Source: Nematostella vectensis (taxonomy: Eukaryota > Cnidaria > Anthozoa > Actiniaria > Edwardsiidae). Taken from it: a stretch of DNA of 64,000 nt. The notes beneath the pieces were generated by a model. That model was not told where the DNA came from. It made no database searches and saw only the letters and a program-made list of their open reading frames with translations. The first letter of the stretch is position 1; each line of letters opens with the position of its first letter. The translations under genes and the position numbers were made by a program. The DNA lies in NCBI RefSeq assembly GCF_932526225.1, contig NC_064037.1, forward strand, positions 2,819,203 to 2,883,202, in the 5' to 3' direction. Shown here one piece after another: positions 37,601 to 49,600 of this stretch.

Positions 37601-40600
37601 CATATCCCCCTTTATGTGTTGGTCCATATCCACAAAATGTGACAGTCAATATCTCTGGTATGTGTCAGTTCATACATGAAGTATCTGCCGGTTGCTAAAC
37701 TGCGCGCCCTTTTTTGCAGGAATACGTGGCTTTCTTAGCGTTGGAAGCCTCAAATATTTTGATGATGATCGTTTCGACCTTCAAAGACCTGGATTCGAGT
37801 ACATGGCAGCATTAGGGAACGCACAGGTATTCCAAAAAAGGTTAAGCCGTAGCAAAATAGCAGATATTTGGGGAAGATATAGCGATGAAGGCCGGAGCGG
37901 GCTTGCGCATGGGGGAGAGGGACCCCCTCTGGTTGTTTTCGAAAAAAACATTTTCAATAATCTGCCCCCTGCAGCGATACCAACACGTTTGCCTACAGGA
38001 GTGATGGCGTTATCCTAAATGTCATTGTTGTTGATTGTTGGTGTATTGTGTAGGTATATGTGTTACCAAGTAGGTATATGTGTTACCAATACCGCAATGT
38101 TCTGTTGTGTTTTAGGTCAATGTGTACTACTACATACGTGTTACCAATACCGCAATGTTCTGTCGTGTTTTAGGTCAATGTGTACTACTACATACGTGTT
38201 ACCAATACCGCAATGTTCTGTTGTGTTTTAGGTCAATGTGTACTACTACATACGTGTTACCAATACAACAATGTTCTGTCGTGTTTTAGGTCAATGTGTA
38301 CTACTACATACGTGTTACCAATACCGCAATGTTCTGTCGTGTTTTAGGTCAATGTGTACTACTACATACGTGTTACCAATACCGCAATGTTCTGTCGTGT
38401 TTTAGGTCAATGTGTACCACTACATACGTGTTACCAATACCGCAATGTTCTGTCGTGTTTTAGGTCAATGTGTACTACTACATCCCTGTGCCGCATCCTG
38501 GCAAGTATGCTTTGGTCATCTCGTATTTCCAGCCACAGAGAATAGTCCACCGCATTTATGTCTACCATAACAAACGGCAGGGCGTACTAGAAGCCCAGCC
38601 TTGTCAGTACCAGTTCGCCTGCAAGCAGGTAATGAGGTCCTTCCCGTCAGACTTAACCACTGCATGCGTTGCACTGTATGACGGGGTGTAAGTTCCGTGA
38701 AAATACCAAAACTCAACAAAATGAAAAAAAAACGCAGAACCACATCGACGTTTTGCAAAAAGAACCTAGCCGCTTTGTTTTAAGAAACCGACACGCAAAA
38801 CCCCACCAAAAGACCGCACTTATTTTAAGACAAAACTGCATCACCGCAACCCCTCCTCCGGTATACCCCAACTTCAGATTATGAACTAATAGTCATTTTC
38901 TTTTAGTTTCATGTACTTGCTTTTTGCTTTTGTTTTATTATGTTTATTGTTTCCCTTATGATAGGTTGTGCTAAGTGACCGTAGTCAGGTCGTGGAGTTC
39001 GACATGACAGCCGATATCTACAAAAACAAGATCTCGATTGTTGCGTTCTCAGCCGCAAGTATAGGGCTGGTGAGTTTAGGAAAATTCTTACGTTTTCGTT
39101 CTTGTGGTTTGAAATGAGTTATTTCTTTCCCTGAGTTCCCCATTCTTTTTCTCGAACTCCCTTTGCCTTTATTACAAGCAGGCGCGTACACGGGGGGGGG
39201 GGTGCGCGGTCACCCCCCTTGGCGGCCAAAAATTGGGTCATTTCTTATTAAGGAATCTTCAAATACTACGCTTTTTCCATATCGAAACACGCCTGATAAG
39301 ACTTTCTTTACCCTCGAAATCCCAGGCTCGATATGTCATTAGGGGGGCTTTTCATCGTGAAACATTTTTACTTTTACTTAGCCTTTTCGTTATATTTTGC
39401 GCCAGATCTCAGTGACTGCGATACCGATAGAAAGCTGGGACATCTTGTATTTGAAGCCTTTCCTCCGTTGTTCTTCCTACCTAAACAAATGCGAGGCCTC
39501 TACCTACGACATGCCCAAAGACGCAGTGTGGCTTGTCTCTGATGTCCCTAGCTCCCGGGCAGACAAGGTAACTCTTTGGTGTTTCCATGCTCAAACAAGG
39601 GCGTTTTCCATGTCTTCTGTTTGTTTTATGTGGTTATTTAAAAAACGGTTTGCATGAAACTTATTCCTGTTTATGTGAATCCTTACTGGACTCGCTATCA
39701 AGAACCAGTCTTTACTTGAAACTAAATTAAGTTGTATTGATGATTGCTTAACCGTTTTGAGTGTTGCGATTACAAATTTAGTGTATAGTGTGATAATAAT
39801 AACAATGATAATTTTATTATTAGAATTAATTCTACTAAGCAGACGTGGTGGGTTACAAACAATCAAGTTTTAAAAGGGTTGTTCTTTTTTGGCAACATTT
39901 AACTTATTCTGTAGTCCATTTTTAGTGTTAAGGTGCGGCTGCAAAGCAGAGGTCGTGGTATCCATGAGAATATCAACAATACGCTATACCGTAACAGGGG
40001 CCCTGTTGCATCACAGTCTCTTTATTTATCTTGTGTCACTTTGTCTGGCAGATGAAAACCCCTCTTAAGGGAGTGGTCAAGTCACGTGGGAAGTACCATG
40101 TGATCATCCATTACAAGCAGCCGGGTGTACTCCGTGCGCTCGGTAGTGTGCAGATTACTTCTGGGGTAAAGCCGCTGACCGTTGATGTCACTTTTGAGTT
40201 TTGCGCCACGGATAGCGGTTGCAGAGTTTTGGTTCAGTGGCCTGGTGACGAGAAGGAGTTCGACGCTGGTCGGCTGTCCCTGAACGTCATCTCGATGAAA
40301 GAAACATCTGTGGTACGTACTTCACGAATGACGAAGAGATTGGAAGTTTTGCGGTATTGTAGATCTTTAACGCGAATTAATTATTAACTTTTTACTGTTA
40401 CGATCAGAATTCTAGTTTGGTTGAGATTAACTCCAGTGTCGTACGAGATTTACGCGAGTGCTTTGCAGGACTTACCCGAGTACTATGCGAGTGTTGCCCG
40501 AATGTCGTGCGGGATTTACTCGAGTGCTGTGCGAAGTTTAATGGCGTGCTTTGCATGACTTACCGAGTGCTGTGCTAGTCTCACCCGAGTGCTATTCGAG

Positions 40601-43600
40601 ACTTCCCCGGGTGTTATAAGATTCTCCGAATGTTGGTCGAGTCTTATTCGAGTGCCCTATGAGTCTTTTCGTGTCGCAAGTTGCTTTTTCGGGTCTTGTA
40701 CGGGTATGTACGAGATTCTCAGAGTCTTCATATACGTACGAAAACTATAGGAGTGCTCATCTCGATGCCGTGCGATAATTGTCTTTCCAAGTGTTTTATG
40801 AGCCTTGGTCAAGTATTGATCGAGTACTGTCCTTTCAGGTTTACGTGATTTTGGTCCCGAGTGCGTCATACGATGAGTCGATACTCAAACTCCACCACAA
40901 AGGCGATGTCAACGACTTTATCAAGTATTGCGCGACAAACCACTACCATGTCACGCACTCCGGGCGTCACGCCCGCCTCTGTCGTGACTTCGTATTCACA
41001 CTGACGCTTAACTTCAATGGCGCGCCCTTCCCTTGTGAATGCGACCCTAAGGGAGCGCTTGATGCCAGCTGTAGTAAGTTTGGAGGGCAATGTACATGTC
41101 GGCGGAACGTGGTAGGACGCAAGTGTGACCGCTGTATGGCTAGTTACACAGGATTCCCAAACTGCCGCAGTGAGTTGACGGATAGCACACCATATTCCCT
41201 TTGCACATTCAGCCGAGTGAACACTTATTTTTTTTCTTTTCGACAGAGTGCGAATGCAGTCCTGTAGGGTCGGTGTCACCCGACTGTGACGTCACAGGGC
41301 ATTGTACCTGCACCCGAGGCTTCGGCGGTCGCAAATGTGACAGGTGTGCGTCATATGGTTACTATGGTTACCCAAACTGCAAAGGTGAGACATAATCTGT
41401 TGCCACTTTTTATTCTCCCTTGAAAAGGTGACCCCTTTTGTAGCCGCCCTTTGACGGCTTTTGAGCACTCTCTTTGACCACCCCTCATCTAAGATCAACC
41501 GTTGTCTTATTCTAGGGATACCAGAGGTCCTTTGCTCATTGAAGTTGTCCTTTGATAATAACAATGATAATTAATTTTCTACTAAAGCGTTATTCCAGCG
41601 TGTAGACAAACAGGGGCTCCTTCGTTCCCACTCCGTCCCCTCTTAAGTCTAATATGGGACCCCCCGAGTTATCCTAACGTTTTAAGCTGCAACAGAGGGC
41701 CGTTCTCTGACCTTCCCCTCCCCCCTCAAGTCTAGTACGTGACCATTTGTGTTATCCTAGCAGCCTTATCGCGACATCACCTCCAATTCTAATACGTGGT
41801 TTTTTTGTGATACCCATCGTGTAATACGTGATTATTTGTGATACCCAGCGTGTAATACGTGATTATTTGTGATACCCAGCGTGTAATACGTGATTATTTG
41901 TGATACCCAGCGTGTAATACGTGATTATTTGTGATACCCAGCGTGTAATACGTGATTATTTGTGATACCCAGCGTGTAATACGTGATTATTTGTGATACC
42001 CAGCGTGTAAAACGTGATTATTTGTGATACCCAGCGTGTAATACGTGATTATTTGTGATACCCAGCGTGTAATACGTGATTATTTGTGATACCCAGCGTG
42101 TAAAACGTGATTATTTGTGATACCCAGCGTGTAATACGTGATTATTTGTGATACCCAGCGTGTAAAACGTGATTATTTGTGATACTCAGCGTGTAAAACG
42201 TGATTATTTGTGATACCCAGCGTGTAATACGTGATTATTTGTGATACCCAGCGTGTAAAACGTGATTATTTGTGATACCCAGCGTGTAATACGTTATTAT
42301 TTGTGATACCCAGCGTGTAATACGTGATTATTTGTGGTACCCAGCGTGTAATACGTGATTATTTGTGATACCCAGCGTGTAATACGTGATTATTTGTGAT
42401 ACCCAGCGTGTAATACGTGATTATTTGTGATACCCAGCGTGTAATACGTGATTATTTGTGATACCCAGCGTGTAATACGTGATTATTTGTGATACCCAGC
42501 GTGTAATACGTGATTATTTGTGATACCCATCGTGTAATATGTGATTATTTGTGATACCCAGCGTGTAATACGTGATTATTTGTGATACCCAGCGTGTGAT
42601 ACGTGATTATTTGTGATACCCAGCGTGTAATACGTGATTATTTGTGATACCCAGCGTGTAATACGTGATTATTTGTGATACCCAGCGTGTAATACGTGAT
42701 TATTTGTGATACCCATCGTGTAATATGTGATTATTTGTGATACCCAGCGTGTAATACGTGATTATTTGTGATACCCAGCGTGTAATACGTGATTATTTGT
42801 GATACCCAGCGTGTAATACGTGATTATTTTTTGATACCCAGCGTGTAATTGCGATACCAGGGGCTCTCTCAGCACGTTTTGTGGGAGCTGGGGCCAGTGT
42901 CAATGTCGTATGAACTTCGAGGGTCTCAAATGCGACCAATGTCGCGTCGGGTACTATGACTTCCCGCGCTGCAAGCAGTGTGGGTGCAACCCGGCAGGAA
43001 TCCGTCTGTTGCCAGGGCAACAAAATACATGCGGCAACGGAAATGACGTAAGTAAGATCTTACAAGGGGTCATCTAATGCCCAATAATTACCAGGGCAAC
43101 AAAACATGTGGAAATGACGAAAAAGGTTATAGATAGTGTTAAGGATAGTGGAAAGGGTCAGAAGCACTTTCGACCCATTTTTTTTTAATTTTGAATTGAT
43201 TTGGTAACAAATAAACTACAATTTCCAAAAAGAATTTTCTTTCTATCTCAAAAGAATCGCGAGTTACAAGAAAAGTTCGTTTTCCGTCTAATATAGACAT
43301 AACACGAAAGGTGTCAAAAATCCTTTAATCCTTTTAAGACACAGGATCCCATAACTAATTTGGTGCTCGTTATCCGGGAGTTTTCAAATCTGAGGTGACA
43401 CAACACAGCGTTATTATAATTTCGGTGCCACTCTCGCGTACTTCTCAAACTATAATTCCTATGAGCATTTATTATTATACTGTGACTCCATCGACTTTTC
43501 CGACTTTCAATGCGGTAAAACCCAAAGCGAAATCTAACCGTAATCCGTGGCTATCAACCATCATATCTGGACAAAAATTGATCGTTCACGTATTGAAAGA

Positions 43601-46600
43601 TTTTTAAATGAAGCGAATATCATTTTACCCTAAAAACCAGAGGCTCCGAGAGTTTCTCGAGCGAAGCGCCCTCTAGCATACTTGGAAAAGCGGATATTCA
43701 GCCTCTGGAAGCCAGGGTGATATCATTTATCTCGTGGATCCAAAGAAGCGAGAGCATTTTCGGTAACTTGGGGAGTTGCAGCACCACCTTTTGTTTAGTG
43801 GCCTTAGCCAAGTGGCTTGCCTTCCCTTATTATCTCGAGGTTTCACGCTTTCTTTTTTGCTCACTCTCTTTGACGCATTTCATGTCTTTCCCATGGCTTC
43901 CCACTGGATGTGATTTGTGATGAGCTACAACGCAGGCACGAAGAGTTCTCAGTGCTCATATTACGAGCTCCCCGTGAAAAATAGGAAGCCGTATCCCACC
44001 AGCGGGAAGCTTGTTGGCGCTTGTGTTAATGGTGAAGAGGGTAGTGACAGATTGCCTCTTAATCCTCTTATGTTTACTTAGCTTTAGCGGCGAATTACTC
44101 TGCTATGAGTTTTTGCTCGTGCTTTAAGAAGCTATTGGCACAACACAATTTATCGTAAAGAGTTCATGTTTGAAACATTGTTTTAGTCGATAACATGAGA
44201 TTAATATCGTGTCTGCGATTTTAGAGAGTCCTTCCTTTTGCCAAATTATAAACTGTTATGTAACGAAGATCGGGTATCACAACGTCTTACGACTTTGAAA
44301 ATCATTTCCTTTCGAACAAAACAACCAATCAAAATTCGCAGACAAGACTTTGGTGTTTGTTATGTGCTGATTGATATTCTGCGTTTGAGCCGGTTTCACG
44401 TGGTAACCCTGTGGTCCTATAACTCGATATGTAAACACCACTTGTTTTGTCAGTTTTCGGGGCGCGCTTCATACCGTATAAACAAATCACTAAATGTAGA
44501 TATATGGTAGCATTCTACATTTATTCACCTTTAAAACGATATATTATTCGCAATATTTCGTTAAGTATTAGCCCGTCAAGGCGCCGGTCGACGACCCTTT
44601 CCACTATCCTTAAGCAACTTTAGACCGCTTTATTCCCGTCCTTGAGCCTTGCTGTATTATACCATCTACCTTCCTCTTCGTTTTTTCTCTTTATTGCTTT
44701 TCAAATTACTACACAAAATCTTCGACAGCATGATATAGAATCACCCAGAATCAGCTAAAATTGCACATGTTATGCTGATAATGGCTATTCTTTTTTTATT
44801 ATAGACCAAGTGCACATGCAAAGAGAACGTGCAAGGTGCGGAATGCGAGCAATGCAAGAGCATGCACTTCGGCCTAAGTATTTTCAACCCTAAAGGATGT
44901 CGGTCCTGCGGATGTAATCTGAATGGAACTTTGGGAAGTATAGGCGATTGCGATAAGGATCATGGGAGATGTAATTGCAAGGCTCACGTGACTGGCCGGG
45001 AATGCGGGCGCTGCGCTGATGGTTACTATGGCTACCAAGCCGCAGACACCTTTGGATGCAAACGTAAGTTCTTGAATGAAGATATTATGGGGACATATGA
45101 TTTTTTAATAAAATATACCCGTTCGTTTTCGTTCTTATTTCAGGCATGTTAAATCAATGAATTGATTTTGTTTCTACAACACTTTTTTATTGTTAACGCT
45201 TTAAAATCCGTTTTGTTTAAGAGACAACTTGAAAATAATATCCATACGTCTGACTCTTGATTAACAATGTTTGACGAGATGTATCCCTGTTGCTCCGTAG
45301 AAAAAGAATGCTATTATTGCTCTGAAGGTTTGATTAGCGACCATTCAGCACTCAGTGGTACCTCTATCGAGCGGCAACCCTCAGGGTCATGAAAGGTGGC
45401 TGCTTTATAGAGGGAGCCACATACAGGCTGGAAAAGCCTTTTCTTTTCATTTCTCGATTAGCCCTAATGTGATGTCACGACCGCAGGTTGTAACTGTAAA
45501 GTCGGGAACTCATTTGGCTCATACTGTGACGGTTTCACTGGCCAGTGCGCATGCATGTCAAATGTAGGAGGCATTCATTGTGACAGGTAAGTAAGTGGGA
45601 CAGATGTTTCCTGGAAAGGTAACGAAATTGGTATCAAGTGACAAAATGTTCTGTCTACATTGTTTAGCGGTTCTTGACATATCGTTTGCTTTGTCTGGCT
45701 GTTATAATCTTCTCTGAGGTGATGTGTGGACAGTGCAAGCTGCCACAACGCTTTTAATGAGAGCCAAGCAAACCGAAACAAGATGGACGAAGCGAGAGAG
45801 CGGTTAAACTGATAGATAGCACGTGACTCGTAACAATGACATTAACAGACTAACAGTAGGCTAGAATGGGATACATCTGGCGGGTGATGGAAACACATCT
45901 AAAATTTTCTACACAATACAACGCAGGCTGCAGTCAGATATTCCTCTCGCTAGTTAGACATTATTCATGTTAATTTGTTTCTTAATTGCTTTTATCGCTA
46001 ATCTCATGTTTGTCTCAGATAAAAAAAATGTTTTTATTATTACATTAGTAAAGCAGCTTAAGGATAACTATCTGCTCCCAAGCTGCCAAGTATTTAAGCC
46101 ATGAATCAAATGTTGCCCAGCGGGTAGAGCATGTTACTAAAGGCCATCAATTCCCAGCGGATATGAGATTTTTTCCAAGTTCCTTCTGAATGTGCAGTTG
46201 GTAACCTAACTCTAAGTTTCTAAAATTAATCCGTTATGTTGTCATTTTGTAGTAAATAAATTAAAGCTGTTTTCTCTTGATGCTTTACCCTTTAAGATCG
46301 ATAAATCATGGTTCTTTCTCTCCAGAATTGAAAATAACAAGGCCTACAGCCCGGATCTTCACCACATTAAGTTCGAGTTTGAGGACGGGGAGACGGACAA
46401 CCAGATACCAGTAGCCGTCTACCACAACACCATACAGTTCCCTGGCTTCTCTGGCGCAGGCTACACTGTACTGGATGCCTACCAGGTACACATCATCATC
46501 ATTATCATCATCATCATCATCATTATTATTATTGTCATTGTTATCGTTATCAGTACCATCTTCAACACCGCCATCAACTACCATCATTAGAATCATCACT

Positions 46601-49600
46601 ACAAATATCACCATCATAATATCATCGCCAACAAAACACAGCAATTAACATCATTAACATCACGCGCATCACCACCGTCATCTCTTCCATCACCATCAAC
46701 ACCTCCCTGTCTAATTGAACCCAGCTCTGTTTAGTAGAACTTCTGCTCCTCATCATTGTCTTTATCTTGTTCCTTTACACAGAGCCGGATTCACATGATG
46801 ATAGACATTCCACGCACCACTCAGTATCACGTTATACTGCACTACACACTGAGTCAAGTTCGCCCCGTAGGGGCCCTGATCACGTTCACCCCTACTCTCG
46901 AGTCAGGTGAGCACTTAATGCCCCTCTCTCAACACCCCTACTACGCTCGTTAGAGCCTACCTGACCAAGTTAATTCTTTAATTTTGGTCGGGCAATCATA
47001 TAACACCCCTCTCTCCCCTCCCCTACTACACTCCCTAGCCCCCTCCCTGATCAAGTTAATTCTTACATTGGAGTCAGGCGACCATATAACACATCTTTCT
47101 CCCTCCCTTCTACCCTTCTAGCGTGTCTGTTATTTGTATTGCTCACTCATCTATTGTGTGTTTGTATTGGAATACAACTCACCCATCTAGTGTGTGTTTG
47201 TTTGGTTTTCGTCAGGGTTTTTCCCCTTAGGACCCGCCAGTCAACACAAACTTGGTGTTCGTTTCAAATCCACGGCCACGTGGTCACACACTCTGGCCCA
47301 GTACGTCACAGCCAAAGATAGTAAGGGTCGTCCCATAGAAGTTCTGCTAAGCAGGGGCAAGTGGAGGATGTCAATGGGTGCGAGTACTTCCACTATTCAA
47401 CTGGTACGTGCTGCAGGGCCGTAGCAAGGTAGCAAAGGATGGGGCACTAGGGGCACGTGCCCCCCCCCCCAATATTTAAAAAAATTATAAGAAAATGACT
47501 AGTACGGGCGTGGCTGTGTCCCCCATTGTTTTCTTAATGTTTCTGTATTGTGCCCCCCCTCCCCAATTCTTTGAGGACTGCTACGGCTATGTGCTGTAGA
47601 AACTAAAAGAGAAAAAAAAAGAGAATTTGAAAAAATCAAGAAAGAGACAAGCATGATTTTTTTGGGGGAAAGGCCCATTAGTTGTTCGGATTTAAGAGTT
47701 TAAGGTTTGAATCAAGGATAATTTGTCTTAAGAAGTTTTTAGAAGTTCTAAAAGTGATAAGTGATTCCCTCTTCTTATCACTCTAGATGAAAAGCGTAAT
47801 ATCAACCTGTATTAGTGCGATTTCTCTTCTTTGAAGAGGGTTGCACCATATCTTAAGTAACAGTAACGCCAAAAATGGAAATACAAAATAACTTTATTAA
47901 TGTGTGAATGTATTAAGCTTGTGGTAGCTAATTGCGGGCACAGGATCTCTGCATATCTGTGAAGAAGAGGAATTCACAATTCCAAATGTAGAAAGCATTA
48001 GGTTGTTATAACACCTGTCCCAAACAGACCTGACCTGGGTCCGAACCCCGGTCTACTGGATTGAGAAAACCTTTACAACCTTGATATGCGTGACACTCTC
48101 TCAGAGCCCTTTATAGGACTTCTTTATCCTTTCCCTTCCTTCACTATTTCCTCTATTCCCAGGACCATCTTTTCTCCATTTCCCTCCCTCCACTATTTCC
48201 TCTATTCCCAGGACTGTCTTTTCTCCCTTTCATTCCCTTCACTATTTCCTCTATTCCCAGGACTGTCTTTTCTCTCTTTCATTCCCTTCACTATTTCCTC
48301 TATTCCCAGGACTGTCTTTTCTCCCTTTCATTCCCTTCACTATTTCCCCTATTCCCAGGACCTTTTTTTCTCTCTTTCCTTCCCTTCACTATTTCCTCTA
48401 TTCCCAGGACTGTCTTTTCTCCCTTTCATTCCCTTCACCATTTCCCCTATTCCCAGGACCTTCTTTTCTCCCTTTCCTTCCCTTCACTATTTCCTCTATT
48501 CCCAGGACTGTCTTTTCTCCCTTTCGTTCCCTTCACTATTTCCTCTATTCCCAGGACTGTCTTTTCTCCCTTTCATCCCCTTCACCATTTCCCCTATTCC
48601 CAGGACCTTCTTTTCTCCCTTTCCTTCCCTTCCCTTCCCTTTCCTTCCTTTCACTATTTCCTCTATTCCCTGGACTGTCTTTTCTCTTTCATTCCCTTCA
48701 CTATTTTCTCTATACCCAGGATTGCCTAATCCTCCTCCCAGAGGCCTACTATCGCCCGACCGTACTCAAGGAACACGTGACCAACCCCTGCGAGGTGAAC
48801 TCCGCTGACCAGCACTGCTTGCATTACCGCTACCCTAACATCGACGGTGTGGATGTAAGTACGATGTCGGCGGAGTCAGGGAGGTTGACTGGCAGGCGCT
48901 ACCAAACACTGAGCCCTCCCTTCCCTAGTGTGGAGCTACACGGGCAGCAGGTATGCTTGACACGAGTGTTAGTCTACACAGGCTGCAGGAACACATTTTC
49001 AGCTGCATTTTTTAATTCCAGAACGTGCTGTCTATAGATGTGCCTAGTGCTGTTGTAAGCGGTGCTTATATGGTAATCGCCAGCTATTATCACCCAAGCT
49101 CGCGCACAGGTCGACTCGATGTTCAGCTAACATCCGAGCGCGCAATGCAGGCTGGTTGGATGAGAATATTATCATGCAGGTGGGTCCATAAATATTTATG
49201 ATTCCCAGTTTTGGATTTTCCTTATATGGTACTTTCTAGGAGGTCACCTAAATCTAAAAATTTTAAATTTTTTGACCGAAAAAGCCGCAATTTATACGAA
49301 CCATCGCATAAGTTTAAATACATGGAGTGCGCCTTTAATTGAAGTCACGTGGTTTCAGGTACACGTTTATCAAGTGTTTGATTATTTGTGGTCACGTGGT
49401 TTCAATACACGTGAAGTGTATAATGATTTTTGGTCACATGGTTTCAGGTTCACGTGATTGTATAACGATTTGTGATCATGTGGTTTCAGGTACACATTCG
49501 GCTGTCGCCAGGTCGCTATCCAGGAGGATCACGACGTGCAAGTGTTCCAGATCAACGCCGGCGCCACGATCAGTCTGTACAGCCGCCTCTCTCTAGCAGT

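Noticed and set aside
34766-41027. Calling the gene a canonical laminin alpha-5 (LAMA5)
   Set aside because: LN, coiled-coil and LG exons are absent and a poly(A) signal follows the last LE exon, so a gene symbol would mislead.
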